Positions 24,768 to 33,834 of a DNA stretch of 64,000 bases are shown piece after piece. This DNA is from Citromicrobium bathyomarinum. Its GTDB lineage: Bacteria; Pseudomonadota; Alphaproteobacteria; Sphingomonadales; Sphingomonadaceae. Both the position numbers and the translations under genes were made by a program. Location of the stretch: contig CP155577.1 in assembly GCA_001306305.2 (NCBI GenBank), positions 1,843,501-1,907,500 of the forward strand, in the 5' to 3' direction. Each line of letters starts with the position of its first letter. Position 1 is the first letter of the stretch. A model generated the notes under the pieces. That model saw only the letters and a list, made by a program, of their open reading frames with translations. It searched no databases and had not been told where the DNA came from.

Positions 24768-25757
24768 TCAATCGTGGTCGGCGGCTGCCCAGATATCGGC
24801 AACCGTGCTCGGCGCGACCTTGTGCGCGGCCATGTGCGCGTAAACCCCGCTCAGCCAGCCATACAGCCGGTCCACATCCGCATCGCTATGGGTATAGGGC
24901 GTGTTACCGGGCGCGAGGGAGGGACTGTGGAACGACAGGACCAGCACCGGCAGCCCCGCATCAAGCGCGGCATCGACTGCTTTCTTTGCAGCGCCCAGCG
25001 GCGTACCCTCTGGCGTCAACCGCACCCGTTCGAGCAGGCCGGTGCGCGATGCGATTCCGGCACCTCGGGGCAGCCGGGTGAGCTTTGGGAACAGCGTCGC
25101 GCCAGAGCGCCTCAGCGCGCCGCGATAGACGCTGGTGACCGGCAGTTCGAGCAGCTCGGGCTCGCGAGAGACCCAGTAGGGGTGGTTGGGGAAATCCTCG
25201 TAATTGGGGCCGTCCTGCTCCGAATAGTCGAACAGCGCGCGGACCGATGTGTCCACGCGAATGCCGGTGTCGTGCAGGATCGCCTTGGTCGAAGGGCCCA
25301 GACCATATCGGCCCGCGCGGTAGGAAATCGGCGCGGTGCCGAACCCTTCCTCGATCGCATCGCGCAGGCGGGTAAACTTCTCGCGTTCCAGCTCTGCCGG
25401 AAGATTGCCTGCGAAGCTGTTGAAAGTAGTCACTTCTTCATCGAAGGGTGGATTGACCCAAGGGTGCAGCTGCACGCCGACCTCGGCCTTCCCGCGACGC
25501 ACGGCATCGCCGATGATCTCGCGCGCGCGGGCCGACTGGACGATCGGCCAATCGACCAGATAGAGCGGCGAGACGCCCAGCTCTTCGCAGAAGGACTGGA
25601 ACCGGGGGATCTGCTCGACATGGTCGAGATCGTGCTGGTCGCGGGTGAAGGGCTTGTCCCAGTCGAAGCCTTCTTCGGTATCGACGGTCAGCAGCGAAAC
25701 GGGCGCGAAGCCGGGCGCGAATTGCGCCGCCTGGTCCGCCGTCGGCAATCTCAGCAT
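24768..25757 (-). CDS. WalW-like polysaccharide deacetylase family protein
   Basis: A 329-residue protein with LLTVDTEEGFDWDKPF near the start (the Asp of the NodB-type metal site), then VGVQLHPWVNPPFDEE, ISYRAGRYGLG and LPVLVLSFHSPSLAPGNTPY. This is the WalW variant of the carbohydrate-esterase fold linked to surface polysaccharide. No signal peptide is visible. It lies just upstream of the island-flanked tRNA and downstream of a sensor kinase gene in the same direction; a 40-bp gap suggests they may be cotranscribed. Confidence 0.82.
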   Translation of the reverse strand: MLRLPTADQAAQFAPGFAPVSLLTVDTEEGFDWDKPFTRDQHDLDHVEQIPRFQSFCEELGVSPLYLVDWPIVQSARAREIIGDAVRRGKAEVGVQLHPWVNPPFDEEVTTFNSFAGNLPAELEREKFTRLRDAIEEGFGTAPISYRAGRYGLGPSTKAILHDTGIRVDTSVRALFDYSEQDGPNYEDFPNHPYWVSREPELLELPVTSVYRGALRRSGATLFPKLTRLPRGAGIASRTGLLERVRLTPEGTPLGAAKKAVDAALDAGLPVLVLSFHSPSLAPGNTPYTHSDADVDRLYGWLSGVYAHMAAHKVAPSTVADIWAAADHD

Positions 25758-25797
25758 AGGTTTTGGCCCCCGTCAGGTCGGGCGCCACGCCCGCAGT

Positions 25798-27729
25798 TCA
25801 AACCGCGTGTTCGGGCACTCCGCCACGTTGATTAGCGGCGGGTTCGCTTGCGGTCAAAGCGGGCAGCGTGAGTATCAACTGTCGGTTCTCGCGCCGTAGG
25901 CTGCCGCCGATCGCAAGCGCTTCGGCCCGCGCGAGGCGCAGCGCGAAGCCGGGGCCGAACGGCCCGGCGCTGATCGCGACCGACAGCGGCTTGCCGCGTG
26001 CGGCGAAGATATCGTCACTGCCGTTGAGTGAGGCGGGCAGGTCGGCAATGAGTTGCGCCGTCCCCGCGTGGGTTTCCAGCGTCAGCGCGAGCTTCTCGCT
26101 CGGCGCGGCAGCCGAGCCGAGCGTGGCGAGGATGCGCCAGCTGAGCAGCTCCGCGTCCGCGCGGGCCAGATCGACCTTGCACACCCCGCCCAGCGTGGCG
26201 ACGAAGCTCGCACTGCGGGGCTGCAGCATCGGGATCAGTTGCGCGACATGCTGGCGGAAGATCGCGGCAATATCCGCATCGCCGCCGGCCGGGCGCAATT
26301 GGCCGCTCTCCAGACGGCTGAGGCGTTCCAGATCGTCGAACCCCGCGAGCATGCGCGCACTGTCGCCCGCAATTCCTGCTGCAAGCGCGCGATAATCGTG
26401 CGGGACGGGGCCGACCACCTGCTGCTGGATGACCTCGGCAAAGCCCTGGATCGCGTTCACCGGCGTGCGCAGCTCGTGCAGCAGCTGGCGCAGGCGATCG
26501 CTGTGGTTGCCAGGCTCCTCCGCCTCCAGCGCGCGGCGCATCCCGCCTGCAAAGCCGAGGAAGCGCCCGTCCGGGCTGGAAAAGCGCGGCTGTGCATCGA
26601 GAATCCAGTCGCCCGTGATCGCCGGACCACCTTCGAGCTTTACCTGCACGGCGCGCAGCGGCTGCTGCAGCGCGATCGCTTCGGCGAATTCCTCGGGCAG
26701 GATGGAGGGGAGCGACAGATACATCACGCGCGAGGCGGCGAAGCTGTCTGCCCAGTCGATCGTGCCTGTGGTGTCGGTCGCAAAGCCGAAGCCGGTCAGC
26801 TCCTCCTGCCGGATGCTCGCCTCGGTGAAGGGCAGGGTGGGGGCGGTGCGGTCGGGCTCTGCCGGGGCGGCAGCGCGGCGATCTTCGTCGTTGCTCGCTC
26901 CGCCCCCGGCGTTCTTCTCTTCCTTGGCGCGCTGGAACGCTTCGATCCGGTGGCGCAGCGCGGCAATTTCGCCCTGTGCGTCGGGTTGTGCTTGGGGTTG
27001 CGGCTGAGCTTGGGGCTCCGGCGCGGGCTCGCGATCCGAAGCGGAAGGCGATTCGGTGCGGGCCGCGGCCTGCGCGCCGGCGATACCCGCCGCGAGCGCG
27101 CCGATCGCCGCAGCCATTTCGCTACCGCCGGCGGTGGCGGGCGCATGTACGGGCTCGGCCTCGGTGGTCTCGTCGACCTCGGTGAATTCGCCATCGACGA
27201 TGTCGTCGTCCTCCGGTTCGGGCTCCGGTTCTTCAGCCACCGGCGCTTCGTCAGTCGGCGCGTCTTCCACCAGCGGCTCTTCTGCGTCCGGCAGCGGCAG
27301 CGCGCGGTCGCGCACGCCGAGCCTTTCGAGCAGATCCTCAACCTTTCCGGGCAGATCGCGGCGCAGGCGCATAAACCCGCGCGCGCGCACCGGTAGCTCG
27401 GGAATCAGTTCGAGCCACTGCTCTTCCGTGAGTCGTGCGGTGGACAAGGTGGCGCAGGCGACGTCGGGTTCGCCTTCCGCGAAATGCGCGACCAGCTCCG
27501 GATCGTTCAGCCGTCGGCCCTGTTCGCGAATGATCTCGGCCCGCTCGCGCACCGAGATGGTTTCGGCGAGTGATTCGAGCCGCAGGCGCGCAGCCGCAAG
27601 CAGGCTCGGATCGCGCCCTTCGCGGGGACGACCGAGCAGGTCCAGCAACTGGCGATATTGCGTGCGCGCACCCGCGCTCGCGCTCGCTTTCTGGCGCAGG
27701 ACAGTGGCTAGGCGATCGTCGAACTGCAT
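25798..27729 (-). CDS. Histidine-kinase-like protein with degenerate ATPase domain
   Basis: A 643-residue protein. An N-terminal helical region (to about 150) is followed by a long acidic, Glu/Pro/Ala-rich linker. A PAS-like region follows (QEELTGFGFATDTTGTIDWADSF), then a HisKA dimer helix with the phospho-acceptor His in LLHELRTPVNAIQGFAEVI. The C-terminal domain corresponds to HATPase but the N-box reads LLSWRILATLGSAA and no DxGxG or GTGLGL box is visible. It has no transmembrane segment. ATP binding may be weak or absent, so it may act as a phosphatase or scaffold. Confidence 0.78.
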   Translation of the reverse strand: MQFDDRLATVLRQKASASAGARTQYRQLLDLLGRPREGRDPSLLAAARLRLESLAETISVRERAEIIREQGRRLNDPELVAHFAEGEPDVACATLSTARLTEEQWLELIPELPVRARGFMRLRRDLPGKVEDLLERLGVRDRALPLPDAEEPLVEDAPTDEAPVAEEPEPEPEDDDIVDGEFTEVDETTEAEPVHAPATAGGSEMAAAIGALAAGIAGAQAAARTESPSASDREPAPEPQAQPQPQAQPDAQGEIAALRHRIEAFQRAKEEKNAGGGASNDEDRRAAAPAEPDRTAPTLPFTEASIRQEELTGFGFATDTTGTIDWADSFAASRVMYLSLPSILPEEFAEAIALQQPLRAVQVKLEGGPAITGDWILDAQPRFSSPDGRFLGFAGGMRRALEAEEPGNHSDRLRQLLHELRTPVNAIQGFAEVIQQQVVGPVPHDYRALAAGIAGDSARMLAGFDDLERLSRLESGQLRPAGGDADIAAIFRQHVAQLIPMLQPRSASFVATLGGVCKVDLARADAELLSWRILATLGSAAAPSEKLALTLETHAGTAQLIADLPASLNGSDDIFAARGKPLSVAISAGPFGPGFALRLARAEALAIGGSLRRENRQLILTLPALTASEPAANQRGGVPEHAV

Positions 27730-27972
27730 GATCGGGAAAAGACGCGGGCTCCGGCGACAAACGAAAGGGTCCGCCGGCCCGGGCGGCGCGACGTGTATGG
27801 TGCATAACCCTTTAACACGCAGCAGGAATGCCAGTCAGTCCCCACGTTGCAAAGCGGGACATTCGCTGTCATGAACAATAATGTTAGTCGCTCGAATTAT
27901 TAACAAAGGTGATCCTTTCAGGATTGGTTCGGATGGCGACAGGGATGATGGATTGTTGCGGAAGGGGGGCCT

Positions 27973-28437
27973 GTGGCCAATCTTGATGAGATCGATCGGC
28001 AGCTGCTGCAGGAATTGCAGGCTGAAGGGCGGATTACGAATGTCGAACTGGCGCGCCGTGTCGGGCTGACGGCACCACCATGCTTGCGCCGCGTGCGCGC
28101 GCTGGAGGATATGGGCGTGATCCGCGGCTATCACGCCGATCTGGAACCCTCGAAGCTGGGTTTTGCGATCGTGGTCTTCGCAATGGTCAGCCTGAAGAGC
28201 CAGGCCGAGGATTCGCTGCGCGAGTTCGAGGCCGCGATGCAGGATCTGCCCGAGGTGCGCGAGGTCCACATGCTCAACGGCGAGATCGATTTCGTTCTCA
28301 AGATCGTGAGCCGGGATTTGCAGAGCTTCCAGGAATTCCTGACCAGCAAGCTGACCCCTGCGCCCAACGTAGCGAGTGTAAAGACCTCTCTGACGATCCG
28401 GACCAGCAAATATACCCCGGGCGTTCCGCTCAAGTAA
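27973..28437 (+). CDS. Lrp/AsnC family transcriptional regulator
   Basis: A 154-residue protein with a GTG start. The N-terminal helix-turn-helix is IDRQLLQELQAEGRITNVELARRVGLTAPPCLRRVRALEDMGVI. It is followed by the ligand-binding RAM domain (VHMLNGEIDFVLKIVSRDLQSFQEF). Such proteins sense amino acids and bind as octamers or dimers. The upstream 240 bases are AT-rich and shared with the divergent kinase gene. A GFA-family gene follows at 11 bases in the same operon. Confidence 0.9.
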   Translation: MANLDEIDRQLLQELQAEGRITNVELARRVGLTAPPCLRRVRALEDMGVIRGYHADLEPSKLGFAIVVFAMVSLKSQAEDSLREFEAAMQDLPEVREVHMLNGEIDFVLKIVSRDLQSFQEFLTSKLTPAPNVASVKTSLTIRTSKYTPGVPLK

Positions 28438-28448
28438 GCGGGGCGAGA

Positions 28449-28883
28449 ATGACTTCTTCCGAACCGTTTTCGGGCCATTGCCTGTGCGGCGAGGTGGCCA
28501 TCGTGCTGGCGCAGCCCTCGCGCGAGGTGGAGATCTGCCAGTGCGATATGTGTCGCCGCTGGGGCGGGGCATTCTATGCCGCGCAGAGAGGTTCCGAGGC
28601 GACGGTAACGGGCGAGGATTTCGTCACCGAATACCGCTCTAGCGAGTGGGCCAGCCGGGCCTTTTGCAAACAGTGCGGCAGCGGGCTGTGGTTCCGCTTC
28701 CTGCCGACGGGCAACCGCAGCTTTTCCGCAGGATTGTTCGACGGCGCGGCGCACCACGCAATCGAGAAAGAGATTTTCATCGACGAGCGCGCCGACTGGT
28801 GCCGGATCGAGGGCGCTCACCCGCGCCAGACCGGCGCGGAAGTGATTGCGGAGGCCAAGGCGGCGGGTTTTACCTTCGACTAG
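28449..28883 (+). CDS. GFA family (CENP-V/glutathione-dependent formaldehyde-activating type) zinc protein
   Basis: A 144-residue protein with the GFA zinc pattern: GHCLCGEV, ICQCDMCRRWGGAFY and AFCKQCGSGLWFRF. The Cys pairs form the two zinc sites of the mss4-like fold. The family includes a glutathione adduct enzyme, but most members have unknown substrates. The start is ATG 28449, directly after the Lrp stop, since the longer overlapping frame from 28080 would duplicate the Lrp gene in another frame. Confidence 0.87.
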   Translation: MTSSEPFSGHCLCGEVAIVLAQPSREVEICQCDMCRRWGGAFYAAQRGSEATVTGEDFVTEYRSSEWASRAFCKQCGSGLWFRFLPTGNRSFSAGLFDGAAHHAIEKEIFIDERADWCRIEGAHPRQTGAEVIAEAKAAGFTFD

Positions 28884-28961
28884 GCGGGCGTCGGCGGGTT
28901 GGCCCGCTCTCTCGTCATTTTCCAATACCGGCAAAATGGGCGAGACAGCGCGTTGATAAGA

Positions 28962-28976
28962 TGATACATTGTATCA
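28962..28976. promoter_or_regulatory. Perfect palindrome TGATACATTGTATCA before the methyltransferase
   Basis: TGATACA and TGTATCA are exact complements with one central base, ending right before the ATG at 28977. A repressor bound here would cover the ribosome-binding region; no Shine-Dalgarno is visible, so the transcript may be leaderless. Confidence 0.55.
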
Positions 28977-29684
28977 ATGAGCAACCCTGCATCCAATTCG
29001 ACCTCCGACTTCTTCGACCAGAATATCGCCGACAGCTACGACGAGCGAAACAGCCGGCTGGCCGCGATTTCCGACGGCTTGCACTTCCTGCTGCGGCTGA
29101 CGCTTGCATCGCTGCCCGAGAACGCCCGCGTGCTATGCGTGGGCGTTGGCACGGGGGCGGATATTTTCGCGCTCGCCAGCGAACGTGCCGACCTGACATT
29201 CGTCGGCGTCGACCCTTCGGCCCAGATGCTGGAGATTGCCCGACATCGCCTGGACGAGGCAGGCATCGGCGCCCGGTGCGAGCTGGTCCACGGCTATGTC
29301 GACGCGGTGGCGGAGCGCGATTTCGCTGCGGTGGTCAGCCTGCTCGTCGCTCATTTCGTGCAGCGCGCGGATCGCCCCGCGTTCTACCGCGCGATTTACG
29401 ATCGGCTCGCGCCGGGCGGGCGCTTCCTCAGCGCGGAGATCAGCGGCGACCTCGACGCACCGCAGTTTCCCGCGATGGTCGACGACTGGCGGCAGGTTCA
29501 CGCGCTGATGGGCGCGAACGAGGAATCGCTCGCCTCGCTGGGCGACACCTTGCGCAACGTTCTCGGCGTGATCGGCCCGGCGGAAACGGAGGCTTTATGG
29601 CGCGAGGCAGGCTTTGCTGTGCCGGTGCCGTTCTTCCAGGCATTCATGATTCGCGGATGGCATGCGGACAAACCGTCCGCCTGA
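28977..29684 (+). CDS. Class I SAM-dependent methyltransferase
   Basis: A 235-residue protein with the SAM-binding Rossmann fold: VLCVGVGTGADIFAL (motif I), FVGVDPSAQMLEIAR (motif II) and VHGYVD. A helical lid and FLSAEISGDLDAP follow. The substrate is unknown; the small size and lid fit methylation of a small molecule. The gene stands alone, with a 15-bp palindrome at its start codon. Confidence 0.87.
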   Translation: MSNPASNSTSDFFDQNIADSYDERNSRLAAISDGLHFLLRLTLASLPENARVLCVGVGTGADIFALASERADLTFVGVDPSAQMLEIARHRLDEAGIGARCELVHGYVDAVAERDFAAVVSLLVAHFVQRADRPAFYRAIYDRLAPGGRFLSAEISGDLDAPQFPAMVDDWRQVHALMGANEESLASLGDTLRNVLGVIGPAETEALWREAGFAVPVPFFQAFMIRGWHADKPSA

Positions 29685-29686
29685 CT

Positions 29687-30346
29687 TCAGCCGCCCGTGA
29701 CCGCGAAGCTCTGCCTCAGCTTGAGCAGGCTGGCGGGCTGCCAGAACAGCTTTTTCCCGCGCGGAAAGCTGGCGAAGACGGGGTAATCCTTGCCACTGAC
29801 ATTGAGCCTGACCAGGACCGGCAGGTCGCCCGACTGATTCAGGAAATCGCGCAGCGTGCTCCAGTTGCCGACGATCTGGACGAAACACCCGCTCTTCTCT
29901 CCGGCGGTGAACTTGCGCGTGGTGGCGCTGTCCAATGTCAGGCTCCCCGCTCTCGAAGCGAGGGTCAGCGCGAAAGTGTCTTCGGCCAGATTTTCGCAGC
30001 TATCTCCGATTCCGGCATTGAGGATGGCAACCTTGAGGTTGGCCTTGCTGTCCAACCCGATGAGCAAGTCCTGCCGGAAGTCGCCGGTGGTCAGATGGCG
30101 ACCGAACACATGGTTCGCCCGCATCTGGCTGAAAATCTCGCCGTTCACCCCTTCGGCACGCGGCTTGCCCCAGTCCTTTGCCAGCTCGTAGTTGCGATCC
30201 CGTGTGTCGCCTTCCGTGGCCATCCGGGTCTCCCCGACGGCCAGCGCGGCTCCAGCTTCGCCGGGTCGGGTATCGCTTTGCGACGCGAACGCCGCGGTTC
30301 CGGCGCACAGGGAAATTGCGGCAATGGTGCAGATCAACTTACGCAT
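29687..30346 (-). CDS. Exported hypothetical protein, 219 aa
   Basis: Begins with a signal peptide (MRKLICTIAAISLCAGTAAFA). The mature protein has TGDFRQDLLIGLDSKANLKVAIL, GDSCENLAEDT and a second Cys in KSGCFVQIVGNW, which may form a disulfide. I do not recognise the family. It is convergent with the methyltransferase, with stops two bases apart, and codon use fits the chromosome. Confidence 0.7.
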   Translation of the reverse strand: MRKLICTIAAISLCAGTAAFASQSDTRPGEAGAALAVGETRMATEGDTRDRNYELAKDWGKPRAEGVNGEIFSQMRANHVFGRHLTTGDFRQDLLIGLDSKANLKVAILNAGIGDSCENLAEDTFALTLASRAGSLTLDSATTRKFTAGEKSGCFVQIVGNWSTLRDFLNQSGDLPVLVRLNVSGKDYPVFASFPRGKKLFWQPASLLKLRQSFAVTGG

Positions 30347-30462
30347 GGGCTGGTCCTCCTGCGGGCGAGGATCAGCCGCCCCGCACGCCTATTCCGCGAT
30401 CGTCTTGTCGGTGAAGACAGCGGATAGGATCGCGCGGGGCGAAGCGTAAGTTACAAGTGCCG

Positions 30463-31818
30463 TTAGCTTTCGCTCTCGCGCTGCGCGAGCCACTCTTCCA
30501 GCCACTTGATCGAATAGTCGCCGTTGAGGATGTCGGCCTCTTTCAGCAGCGCCTGGTGCAGCGGGATGTTGGTCTTCGGACCTTCGATGACCATTTCCTC
30601 CAGCGCGCGCTTCAGCCGCATGATGCAGCCCTCGCGCGTGCGACCATAGACGATCAGCTTGGCGATCATCGAATCGTAGTAAGGCGGGATCGAATAGCCG
30701 GCGTAGAGCCCGCTATCGACGCGCACATGCATGCCGCCGGCCGAGTGGTAATAGCTGACCTTCCCGGGCGAGGGGGAGAAGGTGAACGGGTCTTCGGCGT
30801 TGATCCGGCATTCGATGGCGTGGCCCTTGAACGCGATCTCGTCCTGCGCGACCGACAGCGGCCTGCCTTCGGCGACGCGGATCTGTTCGCGGACCAGATC
30901 GACCCCGGTGATCGCTTCGGTCACGGGATGTTCGACCTGCAGGCGGGTGTTCATCTCGATGAAGAAGAACTCGCCGTTTTCCCACAGGAATTCGATCGTG
31001 CCCGCGCCGCGATAGGCCATCTGCGCCATCGCATCCGCGCACACCTTGCCCATCCGGTCGCGCTCGGCAGAGGTGAGCACGGGGGAGGGCGCTTCTTCCA
31101 GCACCTTCTGGTGGCGCCGCTGGAGCGAACAGTCGCGTTCGCCCAGATGGATCGCGTTGCCATTGCCGTCGCCGAACACCTGGAATTCGATGTGGCGCGG
31201 ATTGCCGAGATACTTCTCGAGATAGACGGTGTCGTCGCCGAACGCGGATTTCGCTTCCGACTTGGCCTGGCTCATCAGGCTTTCGAGCTGGCTTTCCTCA
31301 GGCACGACCTTCATGCCGCGCCCGCCGCCGCCGCTTGCCGCCTTGACCAGCACGGGATAGCCGATTTCGGCGGCGATCCGCTTCGCTTCCTCGACGCTTT
31401 CGACAGCACCCGGGCTGCCCGGGACCAGCGGCAGACCCAGATCGCCGGCGGTTTTCTTGGCAGTGACCTTGTCGCCCATCGTGCGGATATGTTCGGGCTT
31501 GGGGCCGATCCACTTGATGTCGTGCGCCTCGACGATCTCGGCGAACTTGGCGTTTTCGGACAGGAAGCCATAGCCGGGATGGATCGCATCCGCCTGGCTG
31601 ATCTCGGCGGCCGAGATGATGTTGGCGATGTTGAGATAGCTGTCGGTCGCGCTCGGCGGGCCGATGCACACCGCATGGTCCGCGAGCCGCACGTGCATCG
31701 CGTCGGCATCGGCGGTGGAGTGCACCGCGACCGTTTCGATCCCCATTTCGTGCGCCGCGCGGTGGATGCGCAAGGCGATTTCGCCGCGATTGGCGATCAG
31801 GATGCGGGTAATGCCCAT
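30463..31818 (-). CDS. accC: Acetyl-CoA carboxylase biotin carboxylase subunit
   Basis: A 451-residue ATP-grasp enzyme. The N-terminal fold starts ITRILIANRGEIALRIHRAA, a lid Gly-rich loop reads KAASGGGGRGMKVV, catalytic Glu/Asn residues lie in FFIEMNTRLQVEHPVTEAITG, and GHAIECRINAEDP is also diagnostic. It carboxylates the biotin on AccB using ATP and bicarbonate for fatty-acid synthesis. It is the third gene of aroQ-accB-accC, with 11 bases between accB and accC. Confidence 0.97.
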   Translation of the reverse strand: MGITRILIANRGEIALRIHRAAHEMGIETVAVHSTADADAMHVRLADHAVCIGPPSATDSYLNIANIISAAEISQADAIHPGYGFLSENAKFAEIVEAHDIKWIGPKPEHIRTMGDKVTAKKTAGDLGLPLVPGSPGAVESVEEAKRIAAEIGYPVLVKAASGGGGRGMKVVPEESQLESLMSQAKSEAKSAFGDDTVYLEKYLGNPRHIEFQVFGDGNGNAIHLGERDCSLQRRHQKVLEEAPSPVLTSAERDRMGKVCADAMAQMAYRGAGTIEFLWENGEFFFIEMNTRLQVEHPVTEAITGVDLVREQIRVAEGRPLSVAQDEIAFKGHAIECRINAEDPFTFSPSPGKVSYYHSAGGMHVRVDSGLYAGYSIPPYYDSMIAKLIVYGRTREGCIMRLKRALEEMVIEGPKTNIPLHQALLKEADILNGDYSIKWLEEWLAQRESES

Positions 31819-31829
31819 TGGTAGCGTCC

Positions 31830-32324
31830 TCAGTCGATGACGACGAGCGGCTGGTCGAACTCGACCGGCTGGGCGTTGTCGACCAGGATCGCCTTAACGG
31901 TGCCGCTGCGCGGGGCGGTGATCGGGTTCATCACCTTCATCGCCTCGACGATCAGGATGGTCTGGCCTTCCTTGACCTGCGCACCGACCGAAATGAAGTC
32001 CGCCGCGCCGGGCTCGGGCGCGAGGTAGACGGTGCCGACCATGGGGGAGGGGACTGCGTTGGAAAGATCCGGCCCGCTATCGGCTGCGGCGGGCGCGGCC
32101 TGCGGCTGCGCGGCCGGAGCCGCGGCGGGCGCGGCCTGCGGGGCCGGAGCGGCGGTGTAGGATGCGGCGTGCAGCTCGCGCGCGACGCGCAGCTTGCGAT
32201 CGCCATCCTCGACCTCGATCTCGGACAGGCCGGTTTCGGAAAGGAGTTCTGCCAGCTCGCGAAGGAGCTCGATGTCGACGTTCATTTTCGATTTGCGACC
32301 GGAATTGCGGCTATGCTCTGCCAT
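31830..32324 (-). CDS. accB: Biotin carboxyl carrier protein of acetyl-CoA carboxylase
   Basis: A 164-residue protein. It has an N-terminal [20 protein letters not shown], a middle Ala/Pro-rich flexible linker, and a C-terminal biotinyl domain with VEAMKVMNP, where Lys at about residue 130 is biotinylated. ATG 32324 (MAEHSRN) is chosen because AAGG precedes it; ATG 32285 would also make a complete domain. The gene is between aroQ and accC, as is common in alphaproteobacteria. Confidence 0.95.
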   Translation of the reverse strand: MAEHSRNSGRKSKMNVDIELLRELAELLSETGLSEIEVEDGDRKLRVARELHAASYTAAPAPQAAPAAAPAAQPQAAPAAADSGPDLSNAVPSPMVGTVYLAPEPGAADFISVGAQVKEGQTILIVEAMKVMNPITAPRSGTVKAILVDNAQPVEFDQPLVVID

Positions 32325-32390
32325 GGACAACCTTGATCGGTGAATGGGGGAAGAGGGGCGTATGCGCTGCTGCCCGCGTTCATGCAAGGT

Positions 32391-32825
32391 TTAGCGGGCG
32401 GCAACCGCGTCGATTGCGTCGAGATAGGACTGAAGCCCCTTTCCCTTGAAGCAGGCGACGGCAGCCTCGCCGATATAGGATTTGTGGCGGAATTCCTCGC
32501 GCGTCTGCGGGTCCGACAGGTGCACCTCGATAACCGGCGGGGTGACCGCCTTCGCCGCGTCGAGCAGCGCGATGGAGGTGTGGGTATAGGCCGCCGCGTT
32601 GATGATGATCGCGCGCGCCTTCGCCTTGTGCGCCTGGTGCATCCAGTCGACCAGCACGCCTTCGTGGTTGCTCTGGCGAAAATCGACCGAAAGACCATGC
32701 TCGCGCGCCTTGGCGACGCACGCCGCGTCGATCTCGGCCAGCGTGGTGGTGCCGTAGATCTCTGGCTCGCGCGTGCCGAGCAGGTTGAGATTGGGGCCGT
32801 TGAAGATGAAGATATTGGTGCTCAT
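32391..32825 (-). CDS. aroQ: Type II 3-dehydroquinate dehydratase
   Basis: A 144-residue shikimate-pathway enzyme that dehydrates 3-dehydroquinate. FNGPNLNLLGTREPEIYG carries the catalytic Arg19 and Tyr24, the substrate loop SNHEGVLVDW follows, NAAAYTHTSIAL is next, and IEVHLSDPQTREEFRH carries the catalytic His. The size matches the dodecameric class. It leads the aroQ-accB-accC operon. Confidence 0.97.
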   Translation of the reverse strand: MSTNIFIFNGPNLNLLGTREPEIYGTTTLAEIDAACVAKAREHGLSVDFRQSNHEGVLVDWMHQAHKAKARAIIINAAAYTHTSIALLDAAKAVTPPVIEVHLSDPQTREEFRHKSYIGEAAVACFKGKGLQSYLDAIDAVAAR

Positions 32826-32979
32826 CCCCCGCGCGTAGCGTCTCGCGAGGCGTCAAGGAAGCGCGGCGCGATGCCTGTCCCGAGGCGAATTCGAGCGAGC
32901 CCCGTTTGAACGCATGTTCCGGGACGCATCGACGCGACACCCGCCCCTATCGCGTGGCCGAGCAATAGGAGCGCACATC

Positions 32980-33732
32980 ATGAAATTACTCGACGGCAAA
33001 GCGGCGATCATTACGGGAGCCAGCGCTGGCATAGGCAGAGCCGCTGCCGGCCTGTTCGCAGAGCATGGGGCCTCGCTCGTCCTCGTCGCAAGGCGGGCGG
33101 ACCGTCTGGAAGAGGTCGCAGCCCAGATCGAGCGGCAGGGCGGCCAGGTGAGGGTCGTGGTCGGCGATGTTACGCAGGAGAATACGCATCGGGATGCCGT
33201 CGCCACCGCGCTCGATACCTTCGGCAGACTGGATGTCGCGTTCAACAATGCTGGCCTTGTGGGCGAAATGGGCCCGCTGGCCGACACGAGCATAGAGACG
33301 TGGACGCAGGTTATCGACGCAAACCTGACAGCCGCTTTTCTGGGAGCGCGGAGCCAGATTCCGGCGATGCTTGCCGGGGGCGGCGGGGCGCTGGTGTTCA
33401 CCAGCAGCTTTGTCGGGAACAGCGTCGGGCTGCCTGGCATGGGCCCCTATGCCGCTGCGAAGGCAGGGCTGATGGGGCTCGTCCGGGCGATCACGGCGGA
33501 CTATGCCGCGCAGGGGATCCGCGCCAACGCACTGCTGCCCGGCGGGACCGCAACCGAAATGGCCGACGATGCGGATCAGCGCGAGTGGGCCGCCAGCCTG
33601 CACGCCATGAAGCGAATCGCAGACCCTCGCGAAATTGCGCAGGCGGCGCTGTTCCTCGCCAGTGAGATGGCCAGCTTTGTGACGGGTTCGGCTCTCTGGG
33701 CGGATGGCGGCAACGCAGCGGTCAAGCTTTAA
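32980..33732 (+). CDS. Short-chain dehydrogenase/reductase (SDR)
   Basis: A 250-residue classical SDR. It has the NAD(P)-binding TGASAGIGRAAAGLF, NNAGLV, active-site Ser in VFTSSFVGN, YAAAKAG with Tyr and Lys of the catalytic site, and a C-terminal FVTGSALWADGG. Arg residues after TGASAGIG (VLVARRADRLEE) suggest NADP(H) preference. The substrate is unknown. ATG 32980 is used because AGGAG lies upstream. Confidence 0.9.
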   Translation: MKLLDGKAAIITGASAGIGRAAAGLFAEHGASLVLVARRADRLEEVAAQIERQGGQVRVVVGDVTQENTHRDAVATALDTFGRLDVAFNNAGLVGEMGPLADTSIETWTQVIDANLTAAFLGARSQIPAMLAGGGGALVFTSSFVGNSVGLPGMGPYAAAKAGLMGLVRAITADYAAQGIRANALLPGGTATEMADDADQREWAASLHAMKRIADPREIAQAALFLASEMASFVTGSALWADGGNAAVKL

Positions 33733-33743
33733 GCAGTGGTACC

Positions 33744-33776
33744 GGAGCGGTGGTGAAACGGGCCTGCCACCGCTCC
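33744..33776. terminator. Terminator hairpin after the SDR gene
   Basis: GGAGCGGTGG (33744-33753) pairs exactly with CCACCGCTCC (33767-33776), 11 bases after the SDR stop, in a convergent spacer with ohrR. There is no T-run. Confidence 0.55.
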
Positions 33777-33834
33777 AGACCTCTGATCACGCCGCGTCGA
33801 GCTCGGCCAGCGTGGCGCTAAGCTCGTAAGGGGG

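Noticed and set aside
30457-31824. Plus-strand open frame of 455 codons
   Set aside because: It mirrors accC exactly; accC has all ATP-grasp motifs.
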